Assembly (NCBI RefSeq): GCF_021729145.1
Contig: NZ_JAJSLW010000027.1
Coordinates: 1 to 57,061, forward strand
Length of the DNA: 57,061 nt
Reading direction: 5' to 3'
Origin: Membranihabitans maritimus
Lineage (GTDB): Bacteria; Bacteroidota; Bacteroidia; Chitinophagales; Saprospiraceae
Notes under the pieces: generated by a model
Told to the model about the DNA's origin: nothing
What the model saw: only the letters and a program-made list of their open reading frames with translations
Databases searched by the model: none
Position numbers and translations under genes: made by a program
Shown: positions 18,660-29,764 of the stretch, piece after piece
How positions within the stretch are numbered: position 1 is the first letter of the stretch
Layout of the letters: each line of letters starts with the position of its first letter

Positions 18660-18878
18660 ATGGCGAAACAAGGATTAATAAAACAAGACGGAATAATTGA
18701 AGAAGCATTGTCTAACGCAATGTTTCGTGTGCGTTTAGAGAACGATCATCTAATAGTTGCTACGATTTCAGGAAAGATGCGTATGAATTATATACGAATT
18801 TTACCCGGAGATAAAGTAGCAGTGGAAATGTCGCCATACGATTTATCCAGAGGACGAATTACTTACAGATACAAGTAA
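18660..18878 (+). CDS. infA: Translation initiation factor IF-1
   Basis: IF-1 blocks the A site of the 30S subunit during initiation. The 72-residue product is a single OB fold: '[20 protein letters not shown]', '[20 protein letters not shown]' and '[20 protein letters not shown]'. Length and sequence are typical. It is followed 10 bases later by rpmJ. Confidence 0.98.
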   Translation: MAKQGLIKQDGIIEEALSNAMFRVRLENDHLIVATISGKMRMNYIRILPGDKVAVEMSPYDLSRGRITYRYK

Positions 18879-18888
18879 AATCTATATT

Positions 18889-19005
18889 ATGAAAGTAAAA
18901 GCATCGGTAAAAAAACGGTCAGCGGATTGCAAAATTGTCCGACGAAAAGGAAAGGTGTATATTATTAATAAAAAGAATCCTAAGTTTAAACAACGTCAGG
19001 GTTAA
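18889..19005 (+). CDS. rpmJ: 50S ribosomal protein L36, zinc-free form
   Basis: A 38-codon gene, ATG 18889 to TAA 19003-19005. The product opens '[20 protein letters not shown]' and ends '[12 protein letters not shown]', plainly L36. The zinc ligands of the classical form (three Cys and one His) are mostly replaced: S at 11, one C at 14, N at 27 and F/K around 32-34, so it should fold without zinc. It lies between infA and rpsM as in most bacteria. Confidence 0.96.
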   Translation: MKVKASVKKRSADCKIVRRKGKVYIINKKNPKFKQRQG

Positions 19006-19016
19006 AATAGAGTAAA

Positions 19017-19394
19017 ATGGCAAGAATTACTGGAGTGGATTTGCCCAGGAATAAACGAGGCATAATAGCATTAACGTATATTTTTGGAATTGGAGATTCT
19101 AGAGCTAAGGAAGTTTTGGAAGAAGCTGGAGTGGATGGAAATGTAAAGGTACAAGATTGGTCTGATGATAATATTCGTACCATAACCAATATTATCCAGA
19201 ATAGCTTTAAAGTGGAAGGAGAATTACGTTCTGAAGTTCAGATGAACATTAAAAGGTTGATGGATATAGCCAGTTACAGAGGTTTGCGACATCGTAAAGG
19301 ATTACCAGTTAATGGCCAAAGAACAAAAACCAATGCCCGGACACGTAAAGGAAGGAAGAAAACTGTTGCAAACAAGAAGAAGGCAGTAAAATAA
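19017..19394 (+). CDS. rpsM: 30S ribosomal protein S13
   Basis: S13 in the 30S head contacts P-site tRNA and L5. The 125-residue product starts '[20 protein letters not shown]', has a helix-two-turn-helix core and the signature '[20 protein letters not shown]', and ends in a basic tail '[16 protein letters not shown]' that reaches the P site. It opens the alpha segment. Confidence 0.98.
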   Translation: MARITGVDLPRNKRGIIALTYIFGIGDSRAKEVLEEAGVDGNVKVQDWSDDNIRTITNIIQNSFKVEGELRSEVQMNIKRLMDIASYRGLRHRKGLPVNGQRTKTNARTRKGRKKTVANKKKAVK

Positions 19395-19427
19395 TTAAGC
19401 TGATAATATTACTATTCAATTTGGATT

Positions 19428-19808
19428 ATGGCAAAGATTAAGAAGAAAAAGAAGTTACATGTTGAGCCGGAAGGCTTTGTTTATATACAGGCCAGTTTCA
19501 ACAATATTATTGTTACTTTGACAAATAAGCAAGGTTCGGTTATTTCCTGGGGTTCAGCTGGAAAAGCTGGCTTTAGGGGATCAAAGAAGAACACTCCATA
19601 TGCTGCCCAAATTGCAGCATCAGATGCTGGGCAGGTTGCCTATGATGCAGGAATGCGGTCTGCGGAAGTTTTCGTGAAAGGGCCAGGTTCCGGTAGAGAA
19701 GCTGCTATTCGGGCAATAGACGGTCTTGGTATCAAAATTCGAAAAATTACAGATGTTACGCCATTACCGCATAATGGTTGTAGACCTCCAAAACGTAGAC
19801 GCGTTTAA
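19428..19808 (+). CDS. rpsK: 30S ribosomal protein S11
   Basis: S11 lies on the platform of the 30S subunit near the E site. The 126-residue product has '[20 protein letters not shown]', '[20 protein letters not shown]' and the invariant end '[17 protein letters not shown]'. It follows rpsM at 33 bases and precedes rpsD at 33 bases. Confidence 0.98.
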   Translation: MAKIKKKKKLHVEPEGFVYIQASFNNIIVTLTNKQGSVISWGSAGKAGFRGSKKNTPYAAQIAASDAGQVAYDAGMRSAEVFVKGPGSGREAAIRAIDGLGIKIRKITDVTPLPHNGCRPPKRRRV

Positions 19809-19841
19809 TACAATTAATAATTCACATTAAATCTATTTTTA

Positions 19842-20453
19842 ATGGCAAGATATACAGGACCTAAAACTAAGAAATCACGTGCTTTCGGCCAATCACTATA
19901 CGGCTTTGATAAGTATTTTGAGCGTAGAAAGTATGCGCCTGGTCAGCATGGTAATAATAAAAGAAGAAGACAAAAGTCGGATTATGCTGTACAGTTAATG
20001 GAAAAGCAAAAGGCGAAGTATACGTATGGTGTATTAGAACGGCAGTTTAGAAATTTATTTGAAACGGCAAACCGTTCAAGAGGTGTGACGGGTGAAGTTT
20101 TACTTCAATTGTTGGAATCAAGACTCGATAATACGGTTTTTAGGTTGGGTATTGCACCAACCAGGAGAGCAGCACGTCAATTAGTGACCCATAAGCATAT
20201 TGTGGTAAATGGTGTTGTTACAAACATTCCTTCGGCTAAACTGGAACCAGGAGATGTAATCACAGTGAGGGGGAAATCTCAAGGAATGGAAGTAATAGAA
20301 AATTCAATCAATGCCAAGTCTGATGTTCGTAAATTCCCTTGGCTGGAGTGGAATGCAGACAAGATGGAAGGGTCTTTTATCGCATTACCTGAAAGAGAGA
20401 ATATTCCGGAAAACATTAATGAGCAATTGATTGTTGAATTGTATTCCAAATAA
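19842..20453 (+). CDS. rpsD: 30S ribosomal protein S4
   Basis: S4 nucleates 30S assembly and lines the mRNA entry with S3 and S5; in E. coli it represses the alpha operon. The 203-residue product has the S4 RNA-binding domain '[20 protein letters not shown]' with '[14 protein letters not shown]'. The N-terminal region has no Cys, so it is the zinc-free form. The hairpin at 20476 right after it separates it from rpoA. Confidence 0.98.
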   Translation: MARYTGPKTKKSRAFGQSLYGFDKYFERRKYAPGQHGNNKRRRQKSDYAVQLMEKQKAKYTYGVLERQFRNLFETANRSRGVTGEVLLQLLESRLDNTVFRLGIAPTRRAARQLVTHKHIVVNGVVTNIPSAKLEPGDVITVRGKSQGMEVIENSINAKSDVRKFPWLEWNADKMEGSFIALPERENIPENINEQLIVELYSK

Positions 20454-20475
20454 GAAATTTGAATTTAATTCTTCT

Positions 20476-20500
20476 GGCAAAGGCATTTTAGGCCTTTGCC
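20476..20500 (+). terminator. Hairpin between rpsD and rpoA (partial terminator or attenuator)
   Basis: GGCAAAGGC (20476-20484) and GCCTTTGCC (20492-20500) form a perfect 9-base-pair stem with a 7-base loop, then TTTAATTGTTT. The stem is strong but the T-run is interrupted, so read-through to rpoA and rplQ is likely. It may tune the ratio of ribosomal protein to RNA polymerase subunit or act as a processing site. Confidence 0.55.
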
Positions 20501-20534
20501 TTTAATTGTTTAAGATAATTATAAAATTTAATTT

Positions 20535-21533
20535 ATGAGTCTGCTTAATTTTCAGAAACCAGATAAAATATTACTACAAAAAGCCGATGATTTTGATGGA
20601 CAATTTGAGTTCAAGCCATTGGAACCCGGATTTGGGCAGACCATTGGAAACGGGCTTCGAAGGGTACTTCTATCTTCTCTAGAAGGTTTTGCAATATCTG
20701 CAATTCGTATAGCTGGTGTAGACCATGAATTCAGTACTATTAAGGGAGTTGTAGAGGATGTTATTGAGATTGTTTTGAATATCAAACAAATTAGACTGAA
20801 AAAGAAAATAGACGATCCTGATCTTAAGGAGGAAAAAGTTTATTTGACATTGAAAGGAAAAGAGGAGTTTAGGGCTGGTGATATAGAAGACCACACAAAT
20901 GTATTTAAAGTGACCAATCCGGATCTACTGATATGCCGTATGGATCCTTCTGTTAATTTAGAGATTGAATTTACAGTTACGAAAGGAAGAGGGTATGTTC
21001 ATGCCGATGAAAATTTGCCTAAAGATGCACCTATTGGTGTTATTCCGGTTGATGCTATTTATACTCCTATTAAAAATGTTCAATATAGTATTGAGAACAC
21101 ACGTGTAGGACAAAGGACGGATTATGAAAAACTCAATATCCAAATTACTACCGATGGAACCATTCATCCTGAGGATGCTATTAAAGAGGCGTCTAAAATT
21201 TTGATTCAGCATTTATTATTGATTACTGACGAGAATATTACTTTCGAAGCGGATGCCAAGGCAGAGGATAATATTGTTGATGAGCACGTATTGCATATGA
21301 GAAAGTTACTGAAAACTTCTCTTGAGGATCTGGATTTATCGGTAAGAGCATATAATTGCCTTAAAGCAGCTAAAATTAATACCCTAGGGGAGTTAGTGCA
21401 GTATGAAGAGCACGAGTTGATGAAATTCCGAAACTTTGGTAAAAAGTCTATGGTCGAGATTGAGGAATTATTGGATGCAAAGAATTTGACCTTTGGAATG
21501 GATCTAGCTCCGTTTAAAATTGACGAAGATTAA
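20535..21533 (+). CDS. rpoA: DNA-directed RNA polymerase subunit alpha
   Basis: The alpha dimer starts RNA polymerase assembly and its C-terminal domain binds UP elements and activators. The 332-residue product has the N-terminal assembly domain with '[20 protein letters not shown]' and the C-terminal domain '[20 protein letters not shown]', '[20 protein letters not shown]', '[16 protein letters not shown]'. Length is normal. It lies between the hairpin at 20476 and rplQ. Confidence 0.98.
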   Translation: MSLLNFQKPDKILLQKADDFDGQFEFKPLEPGFGQTIGNGLRRVLLSSLEGFAISAIRIAGVDHEFSTIKGVVEDVIEIVLNIKQIRLKKKIDDPDLKEEKVYLTLKGKEEFRAGDIEDHTNVFKVTNPDLLICRMDPSVNLEIEFTVTKGRGYVHADENLPKDAPIGVIPVDAIYTPIKNVQYSIENTRVGQRTDYEKLNIQITTDGTIHPEDAIKEASKILIQHLLLITDENITFEADAKAEDNIVDEHVLHMRKLLKTSLEDLDLSVRAYNCLKAAKINTLGELVQYEEHELMKFRNFGKKSMVEIEELLDAKNLTFGMDLAPFKIDED

Positions 21534-21609
21534 TTAATCATTATTTTTTGCATTAACCATAGAGCTTTTTTTAGAGCTTTGGTGATGCGATGTTATCAAA
21601 TTTATCATT

Positions 21610-22122
21610 ATGAGACACGGTAAAAAGTTTAATCATTTAGGGAGAAAGAGAGGACATAGGATTGCTACCTTACGGAATATGTCAGTCGCTTTAATTATGA
21701 ATAAGCGAATCAATACTACATTGGCAAAAGCAAAAGCATTACGAAAGCATGTGGAGCCGATAATTACTAAAGGGAAGGCCAATACTATGCACTCCCGAAG
21801 GGTGGTTTTTAAGTACTTGCAGGATAAGGAAGCAATTAAAGAACTATTTGGCCCCGTTGCAGCAGCAGTTGGAGATCGTCCCGGAGGTTATGTTAGGGTT
21901 ATCAGAACTGGATTTAGAAAAGGTGATGGTGCTGAAATGGCGATGATTGAGTTAGTGGACTTTAATAGTGATTATAATTTGAAAGACGGTAATATCCCAG
22001 GTCAGAAGAAAACACGTAGGAGTAGGAGAAGCAGAAGAGGAAGTAAGAGCGGAGGTAGTAGCAGTGGAGCTGCAGCAGCTGCTTCGGCTGCATCAATTGC
22101 TTCAAATAAAGAAGAAGAATAA
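21610..22122 (+). CDS. rplQ: 50S ribosomal protein L17 with low-complexity C-terminal tail
   Basis: L17 lies at the tunnel exit rim. The conserved part is residues 1-125: '[20 protein letters not shown]' and the '[20 protein letters not shown]' helix. After about residue 130 the 170-residue product continues with an Arg/Ser run '[18 protein letters not shown]', then an Ala/Ser run and 'NKEEE', against about 127 residues in E. coli. Such tails occur in this phylum, but this one is rich in repeats. It is the last gene of the block, followed 6 bases later by a strong terminator. Confidence 0.97.
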   Translation: MRHGKKFNHLGRKRGHRIATLRNMSVALIMNKRINTTLAKAKALRKHVEPIITKGKANTMHSRRVVFKYLQDKEAIKELFGPVAAAVGDRPGGYVRVIRTGFRKGDGAEMAMIELVDFNSDYNLKDGNIPGQKKTRRSRRSRRGSKSGGSSSGAAAAASAASIASNKEEE

Positions 22123-22128
22123 TTTATT

Positions 22129-22155
22129 AAGCCGGTTTTTACCGGCTTTTTTTTT
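22129..22155 (+). terminator. Rho-independent terminator after rplQ
   Basis: AAGCCGGT (22129-22136) pairs with ACCGGCTT (22141-22148) around a TTTT loop and is followed by an unbroken run of T to 22155. It closes the ribosomal block. Confidence 0.9.
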
Positions 22156-22158
22156 GTT

Positions 22159-22166
22159 TATATTTG
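22159..22166 (+). promoter_or_regulatory. Likely carA promoter, box TATATTTG
   Basis: TATATTTG fits TAnnTTTG and lies just behind the rplQ terminator, 99 bases before carA. The -33 position falls in the T-rich loop of the terminator. Placement between a terminator and the next gene supports it. Confidence 0.42.
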
Positions 22167-22264
22167 TGTGATTTTAGTTCCCATGTAGAAAATGAGAATT
22201 CAAAATAACGAGCAATAATAGGATATCCATTTTAATTAATTAATTTTTGTAGATACATATAAGA

Positions 22265-24669
<2,405 letters not shown>

Positions 24670-24704
24670 AAAATTATTCCTATATTGGAAAGAAATCTCA
24701 AGAC

Positions 24705-25019
24705 ATGAAATTTTCTTTACACCAGGCCTTTTCTAGATTTGTTGATAGAATACCCTCTATATTTTTAGATAAATATGTGATAGCACTTATAGCGTTTGTA
24801 GTGTGGATGGTTTTTTTTGATAAGAATAGGTTGACTGTCCAAATGCAAATGTCACATGAAATTAGTCAGTTAGAAGAGAGTAAAGAGTATTATTTGAAGC
24901 AAATAGAAGATGCTAAGAAGGCAAGGGCTGATTTGAACAAGAATCTTGAGAAATATGCGAGAGAAAAATATTTTTTAAAACAAAAAGATGAAGACGTTTT
25001 CATCATTGAAAAGAATTAG
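24705..25019 (+). CDS. FtsB/DivIC-like septum formation protein
   Basis: A 104-residue protein with a short cytoplasmic start, one membrane helix at about 23-40 ('[16 protein letters not shown]'), then a coiled coil (about 45-85) rich in E, K and L, ending '[19 protein letters not shown]'. The 'aRekYflk..dEdvf.i' ending is typical of FtsB/DivIC, which joins FtsL and FtsQ in the divisome and signals cell-wall synthesis at the septum. The position right after eno is the same as ftsB in many bacteria. Sequence identity in this family is low, so the exact orthology is less sure than the family. Confidence 0.85.
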   Translation: MKFSLHQAFSRFVDRIPSIFLDKYVIALIAFVVWMVFFDKNRLTVQMQMSHEISQLEESKEYYLKQIEDAKKARADLNKNLEKYAREKYFLKQKDEDVFIIEKN

Positions 25020-25024
25020 ATCAA

Positions 25025-25903
25025 ATGTCAGTATTAGTCAATAAAGAATCAAAAATAATTGTTCAGGGTTTCACAGGTACAGAAGGCACATTCCACGCTG
25101 AACAAATGATAGAATATGGAACCAATGTTGTAGGAGGAGTTACTCCAGGTAAGGGAGGACAGACGCATCTAGACAGACCTGTATTTAATACAGTGGATGA
25201 AGCGGTAAAAGAAACCGGTGCAGATGTGTCGATTATATTTGTTCCTCCTGCTTTTGCAGCAGATGCTATTATGGAATCTGCTGATGCCGGGATTAAAACA
25301 ATAATTTGTATTACAGAAGGAATCCCGGTACAGGATATGGTCAAAGCAAAAGCCTATGCTGAAGATTTTGATTGTAGATTAGTAGGTCCTAATTGCCCGG
25401 GTGTTATTACGCCTGGTGAGGCTAAAGTAGGAATTATGCCTGGATTTGTGTTTAAAAAGGGGAATATCGGAATTGTTTCAAAATCAGGAACCCTTACTTA
25501 TGAGGCAGCTGACCAGATCGTGAAAGCTGGTTTGGGAATTTCTACGGCGATTGGAATTGGCGGAGACCCTATAATTGGGACTACGACGCAAGATGCTGTT
25601 GAGATGTTTATGAATGATCCTGAGACGGAAGGAATTGTAATGATTGGAGAAATCGGAGGAAACCTGGAGGCGGATGCTGCTAATTGGTATAAAGAAAATG
25701 GAAATAAGCCCGTAGTAGGGTTTATCGCCGGTCAGACTGCTCCTAAGGGGAGGACAATGGGACATGCCGGAGCTATAATTGGTGGAAAAGATGATACTGC
25801 GGAAGCAAAGATGCGAATCATGTCCGAATGCGGAATTACGGTTGTGAAATCACCGGCGGAAATTGGTGAGACAATGGCTAAAGTAATGGGAAAGAATAGT
25901 TGA
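25025..25903 (+). CDS. sucD: Succinate-CoA ligase (ADP/GDP-forming) alpha subunit
   Basis: SucD with SucC converts succinyl-CoA to succinate while making ATP or GTP. The 292-residue product has the CoA-binding Rossmann domain ('[20 protein letters not shown]'), '[20 protein letters not shown]' and the phosphorylated His H247 in '[18 protein letters not shown]'. Length is normal. The beta subunit gene is not next to it; it lies 5 bases after the ftsB-like gene and ends at a terminator shared with the convergent cbpM-like gene. Confidence 0.97.
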   Translation: MSVLVNKESKIIVQGFTGTEGTFHAEQMIEYGTNVVGGVTPGKGGQTHLDRPVFNTVDEAVKETGADVSIIFVPPAFAADAIMESADAGIKTIICITEGIPVQDMVKAKAYAEDFDCRLVGPNCPGVITPGEAKVGIMPGFVFKKGNIGIVSKSGTLTYEAADQIVKAGLGISTAIGIGGDPIIGTTTQDAVEMFMNDPETEGIVMIGEIGGNLEADAANWYKENGNKPVVGFIAGQTAPKGRTMGHAGAIIGGKDDTAEAKMRIMSECGITVVKSPAEIGETMAKVMGKNS

Positions 25904-25927
25904 AAATACAATAGAATATAATTTAAG

Positions 25928-25960
25928 AAGGGGCAATTAATTTTTTAGTTGCCCCTTTTT
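25928..25960. terminator. Bidirectional terminator between sucD and cbpM
   Basis: AAGGGGCAA (25928-25936) pairs with TTGCCCCTT (25949-25957) around an AT-rich loop, followed by T on the + strand and by T on the minus strand as well (AAGAAG run at 25925). The minus-strand stop codon of the cbpM-like gene lies in the loop, so both convergent genes end here. Confidence 0.85.
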
Positions 25961-26223
25961 AATTGTCGGAGTTCATTTTTTAGTTCAATAATTTGTTCCC
26001 TGAGTCTCACGATTACATCGATTCCCTGGGGGTTTACACCGAGTTCTTTATATAGCCGGATTATTCTTTCAAAATTATCAAGCTCTGCAGGCGGTATACA
26101 TTCTTCTTCTTCTATTTTGATGATTTCTACCAGACCGTGGTATTCAAGTTCGCGAATTTCACTCCTGTTTACACGGTGGTATTCCATAATTTCCCGGATT
26201 AAAATATATTCTTGTAAAGACAT
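25945..26223 (-). CDS. cbpM: CbpM-like chaperone modulator
   Basis: The 92-residue product begins 'MSLQEYILIREIMEYHRVNR' and contains 'YHGLVEIIKIEEEECIPPAE' and 'LYKELGVNPQGIDVIVRLRE', the pattern of CbpM/MerR-like proteins: a winged-helix part and a C-terminal coiled coil. In E. coli CbpM binds the J-domain of CbpA and inhibits its co-chaperone and DNA-binding activity. It lies 4 bases downstream of the cbpA-like gene on the same strand, the standard cbpA-cbpM arrangement. Confidence 0.85.
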   Translation of the reverse strand: MSLQEYILIREIMEYHRVNRSEIRELEYHGLVEIIKIEEEECIPPAELDNFERIIRLYKELGVNPQGIDVIVRLREQIIELKNELRQLKRGN

Positions 26224-26227
26224 AATT

Positions 26228-27142
26228 TTATCTTTTTAATGTTGCCAATTTTTGAAAAAGCGACTTTTCTTCAGGAGAAATATTTCTGGGAATTTGTACC
26301 TGTACATCTGCGATTAAATCTCCTCGTTTATCCGGCTGTTTATAAATGGGAAGACCTTTACTATTGATTCTTATTTTTTCTCCGGGTTGGGTCCCGGGGG
26401 GGATTTTGACACGAACTTTCCCATTGAGGGTAGTTATTACCTGATCGCCACCTAAAACAGCAGTATATAAATCAATATTTACAGTGGTAAGTAGATTATC
26501 CCCTTCTCTTGTAAATGAAGTATCATTTTGAATATTAAAAGTAATGTAGAGATCTCCATTTGGGCCTCCCTGCACACCGGATTCTCCCTGGTTGGAGATT
26601 TTAATCGTCTGACCGTTTTTAATTCCAGCTGGAATGGTAATTCGAATTTTTTTACCATTAATATTGATTACTTGTTTTTGATCTTTTAGGGTTTCTGTAA
26701 GAGGGATAGTCAATTCTGCATTTAGATCTCTTCCACGCATAGATTGGAAGCCTCTCTGCTTGCTTTGTTGGTAAGAAGATCCAAACAAATCATTAAAAAA
26801 ATCTGAAAAATCACCTGATTCAGAAGAGTATTGAAAATGTTGCCATCCGTCTTGGGAACTTCCTGTTTTACCGCGAGAACTCTGTTGTTGGCGTTTTGCT
26901 TTTTCAAATTCTTCAGCGTGCTCCCAGTTTTCTCCATAGGCATCGTATTTTTTCCTTTTTTCAGGGTCCGAGAGTACGGCATACGCTTCATTGAGTTTTT
27001 TGAATTGTTGTTCTGCATTGGTGTCATCGGGATTAACATCCGGATGATACTTTCTTGCGAGTTTCCGATACGCTTTTTTTATTTCTGCACTCGTAGCTGT
27101 TTTTTCCAGCCCGAGAATTTTATAATAGTCAATAAAACTCAT
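26228..27142 (-). CDS. cbpA: CbpA-type DnaJ co-chaperone
   Basis: A 304-residue J-protein. Residues 1-70 are the J-domain with HPD at 33-35 ('[12 protein letters not shown]'); a Gln/Ser/Gly/Phe-rich linker follows (about 85-135, '[16 protein letters not shown]'). Residues about 140-300 form the two C-terminal beta domains ('[16 protein letters not shown]', '[15 protein letters not shown]', '[16 protein letters not shown]'). The Cys-rich zinc region of DnaJ is missing, as in CbpA (class B). It stimulates DnaK and may bind curved DNA. Operon with cbpM. Confidence 0.93.
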   Translation of the reverse strand: MSFIDYYKILGLEKTATSAEIKKAYRKLARKYHPDVNPDDTNAEQQFKKLNEAYAVLSDPEKRKKYDAYGENWEHAEEFEKAKRQQQSSRGKTGSSQDGWQHFQYSSESGDFSDFFNDLFGSSYQQSKQRGFQSMRGRDLNAELTIPLTETLKDQKQVININGKKIRITIPAGIKNGQTIKISNQGESGVQGGPNGDLYITFNIQNDTSFTREGDNLLTTVNIDLYTAVLGGDQVITTLNGKVRVKIPPGTQPGEKIRINSKGLPIYKQPDKRGDLIADVQVQIPRNISPEEKSLFQKLATLKR

Positions 27143-27304
27143 AAATGCATAGTCTTTTATACATTAAATTACCTAATTTTTTGTAAATATATTGGAATGT
27201 TTGGTAGAAAAACTTTTAAATATTTAGGAATATTATTTGATTTTGAAAGGATAGGTTAATATCATTGGATGGATTTATAAAATGTGTTTTTTTATCAGAA
27301 TTTG

Positions 27305-28360
27305 ATGTTGGGAAAAGCTATACAGAATGTTTTTAGATTATTCCGCAGAGGATGGAAACGGTACCTTACCTCCGGACCGGTTTTAATCCAGACGTATGAA
27401 AGTTATGCAAACTATTCAGAGGTCATTGTCCGGGGAAGAGTACTGGAAAATAAGGGCGTAGTAGTCAATAAGAACGATGGATTTTGGAAGAATTTTCGTA
27501 ACAATTTAAAACATTTGGGGTCAAATGAAATTGAGTTTTTGAATGTAGAATTTGAATTTGTTTCTCAAGTATTCAAGGGACAAACGGATAATGAGGGGTA
27601 TTTTGAATTTTGTATTGAAATTTCGGATAAAAACCATTTTATCAATCGGGAGAATTCATTTTGGAAGCGTGGTATAATAAGGTTGTCTGATAATCAATAT
27701 TCTGAGGATGTGTTTGCCGAAGTTTCAATACTTTGGCCCAATTCAAAAAGTAAATTTGGCGTGATCAGTGATATAGATGACACAATACTCAAGACCTATG
27801 TGAGTTCATGGATGCGTTGGCAAATGATTTATGTAACTCTCTTTAAAAATGTGTATCAGAGAAGACCTTTTGATGGAATGAATAAAGCATTAAATTTTCT
27901 GGCGGAATATGGCCAGGCAAATGGAGTTAAGATCAATCCTCACTTTTATGTTTCGAATAGCCCATGGAACTTGTATGAAATGTTATGGGAGTTTTTTAAA
28001 ATTAATGATTTTCCCCGCGGGCCTATTTTGCTGAGGGATTACGGTGTTTTTTTTAGAAAACGACTTAAAAGGTTTCGGGATCACAAAGAAAATTCTATCG
28101 TTCATTTAATGGATTTCTATGGGGACTTACCATTTATATTAATAGGAGATGCCACAGAAAGGGATGCAGATATTTATCTTGATACATACCGTAAATATAG
28201 GAAGAGAGTATTGGCTATATTTATCAGGGAAACTTCGAGACAAGAGGCTAATCAAAGAGTTTTGGAATTAATTGATAAAAATTCAGATGCCCCAATATAT
28301 TTTCTAAAGGAATCTACCGAAATTATAACCACGACTAGTGAGTTAAATATTATAGAATAA
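27305..28360 (+). CDS. App1-type (DUF2183) phosphatidate phosphatase domain protein
   Basis: A 351-residue protein from ATG 27305. The N-terminal half (to about 140) looks like a beta-sandwich ('EVIVRGRVLENKG', 'FVSQVFKGQTDNEGYFEFCI'). The C-terminal half is a HAD-like phosphatase of the App1/DUF2183 family: D156-x-D158-D159-T160 in 'GVISDIDDTILKTYV', then 'HFYVSNSPWNLYEMLWEFF', 'PRGPILLRDYG', 'HKENSIVHLMDFYGDLPFIL' and 'IGDATERDADIY'. Yeast App1 dephosphorylates phosphatidic acid; bacterial members are little studied. No signal peptide is seen. It is a single gene between cbpA (divergent) and dps. The substrate is inferred from the family only. Confidence 0.88.
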   Translation: MLGKAIQNVFRLFRRGWKRYLTSGPVLIQTYESYANYSEVIVRGRVLENKGVVVNKNDGFWKNFRNNLKHLGSNEIEFLNVEFEFVSQVFKGQTDNEGYFEFCIEISDKNHFINRENSFWKRGIIRLSDNQYSEDVFAEVSILWPNSKSKFGVISDIDDTILKTYVSSWMRWQMIYVTLFKNVYQRRPFDGMNKALNFLAEYGQANGVKINPHFYVSNSPWNLYEMLWEFFKINDFPRGPILLRDYGVFFRKRLKRFRDHKENSIVHLMDFYGDLPFILIGDATERDADIYLDTYRKYRKRVLAIFIRETSRQEANQRVLELIDKNSDAPIYFLKESTEIITTTSELNIIE

Positions 28361-28476
28361 ATTTTATTGTATCAATTTACACTATATGCTTATTGATTTA
28401 CTCTATAATAAATCATCAACAATCTTTATACGTGAAGTGTTGAACTGGTATTATTTTTTTAAAAAACAGAATACCT

Positions 28477-28947
28477 ATGAAAACGAATATTGGAATAAGT
28501 GATGAGCATCTTAAAGAAGCAAGTCTTCTTTTGAACACCTTACTGGCAGATGAATTTGTTTTGTATACAAAAACCAGAAATTATCACTGGAATGTGGAAG
28601 GCATGCATTTTTCAGATTTACATGAATTTTATGAAGGTCAATATAATGAGTTGGCGGAAGTAATTGATGAATTGGCGGAAAGAGTGCGAAAAATTGGCCA
28701 TTACAGTCTGGGCAGACTCAGTGATTTTTTAAAAATAACGAATTTAATTGAGCAGGAAACTACGAGTAAGCCAAAAGAGCAACTCACTAATTTACTGGAA
28801 GATCACGAAACAATAATTAGGGAACTGAGACATATGATTCCGCAGTTTGAAGATAAATTTAAGGATACAGGATCCGGTGACTATTTGACTGGATTACTAA
28901 CAAGGCACGAAGAAATGGCGTGGATGATAAGAGCACACCTGGGATAA
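28477..28947 (+). CDS. dps: Dps-family DNA-binding ferritin-like protein
   Basis: Dps forms a 12-subunit shell that oxidises and stores iron with hydrogen peroxide and protects DNA. The 156-residue product has the ferroxidase ligands H37, H49, D64 and E68 within 'NYHWNVEGMHFSDLHEFYEG' and 'VIDELAERVRKIG'. The N-terminus is short and not very basic, so DNA binding is uncertain. It is a single gene, ending at a terminator shared with ssb. The upstream 116 bases are AT-rich; I see no clear PerR or OxyR site. Confidence 0.94.
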   Translation: MKTNIGISDEHLKEASLLLNTLLADEFVLYTKTRNYHWNVEGMHFSDLHEFYEGQYNELAEVIDELAERVRKIGHYSLGRLSDFLKITNLIEQETTSKPKEQLTNLLEDHETIIRELRHMIPQFEDKFKDTGSGDYLTGLLTRHEEMAWMIRAHLG

Positions 28948-28988
28948 TTAATCGATAGCGATTTTTTCACTTAGTGAGTCTAAATAAG

Positions 28989-29024
28989 AAAGGTAGAGAA
29001 ACTAGAATATGTGTCTCTACCTTT
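28989..29024. terminator. Bidirectional terminator between dps and ssb
   Basis: AAAGGTAGAGA (28989-28999) and TCTCTACCTTT (29014-29024) make a perfect 11-base-pair stem around a 14-base loop, followed by TTCTAATTGTTTT on the + strand and preceded by an A-rich stretch that is T-rich on the other strand. The convergent dps and ssb genes both point to it. Confidence 0.8.
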
Positions 29025-29090
29025 TCTAATTGTTTTAGTATATTCGGATGGTACGGTGTGGGTATTTTCCAGTCTTGAATATTTAGTTGG

Positions 29091-29444
29091 CTAAGCCATT
29101 GCTTTTGCTTTAGGTGCTTTCATTTGAATATACTGGTCTGTGACTACCTCAGTTATGTACTGGGTTTTACCATTTTTATCTTCATAACTTCTGGATTCCA
29201 GACGTCCCTGAATCATGATTTCATCACCTTTACTGAGGTATTGAGCCATTCTTTCTGCAGTATGGTTCCATGCTATTACTCTAAACCAATAGGTGTTTTC
29301 GATTTTTTGACCTATCGCATTAGTATAATAGTTATTAACAGCAATAGAGAGTGTAGCTCTTGTTTTACCTGATGAGGTTTTAAGTGTTTCTACTTCTTTT
29401 CCTAATCTTCCGATAAGTTGAACTTGATTTCTTGCATTTTTCAT
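29091..29444 (-). CDS. ssb: Short single-stranded DNA-binding protein without acidic tail
   Basis: The 117-residue product is one OB fold: 'MKNARNQVQLIGRLGKEVET', 'RATLSIAVNNYY', 'TYWFRVIAWNHTAERMAQYL', 'KGDEIMIQGRLESRSYEDKN'. It stops at 'APKAKAMA'. The disordered linker and the acidic tip (DDxIPF-type) through which SSB recruits repair and replication proteins are absent, and length is well below the usual 150-180. It may be a second, specialised SSB (for example for natural transformation or a mobile element) while a full-length one is elsewhere. Upstream lies the inverted-repeat cluster at 29533-29578. Confidence 0.92.
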   Translation of the reverse strand: MKNARNQVQLIGRLGKEVETLKTSSGKTRATLSIAVNNYYTNAIGQKIENTYWFRVIAWNHTAERMAQYLSKGDEIMIQGRLESRSYEDKNGKTQYITEVVTDQYIQMKAPKAKAMA

Positions 29445-29532
29445 AACATTACTTTTTTAATTGAATTAATTTAATGTAATCGCAAGGTATGCCAGTACAT
29501 AATAGAGAATCGAAATATAATCGGTTACTTGC

Positions 29533-29578
29533 GTTTGTATGTGTTTGTAATCGTTTGTAAATGCTTACAAACGATTAC
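29533..29578. repeat. Three direct repeats on a 10-base period ending in a 14-base perfect inverted repeat
   Basis: GTTTGTAT (29533), GTTTGTAA (29543) and GTTTGTAA (29553) are spaced exactly 10 bases, one helical turn. The last copies lie inside the arm GTAATCGTTTGTAA (29547-29560), which is perfectly complementary to TTACAAACGATTAC (29565-29578) across a 4-base ATGC spacer. On DNA this looks like an operator for a protein binding one face of the helix; as RNA it would fold to a stable hairpin. It lies about 100 bases upstream of ssb and 310 bases upstream of the + strand gene. No T-run follows on either strand. Confidence 0.7.
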
Positions 29579-29764
29579 TGTAAATGGTATTACCCGAAGA
29601 GGTATGTATTCTCTATCGTTTGACAGTAAAAAAAAGTAGTGTAGCGTGTATAAAACATGAAAAAGTAAAGGGGGAAAGAAATCTTTAAAAGGATACCTGA
29701 GACCGTATTTCTTCATATTAACTACAGAATAAGAGTATTTAACATATAATTAATAGTGATTATA

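Noticed and set aside
29533-29578. CRISPR array
   Set aside because: The repeats are only 8 bases on a 10-base period with no spacers, and no cas genes are present.
29525-29716. A 63-codon minus-strand gene
   Set aside because: It overlaps the inverted-repeat cluster, has no known family, and its composition looks non-coding.
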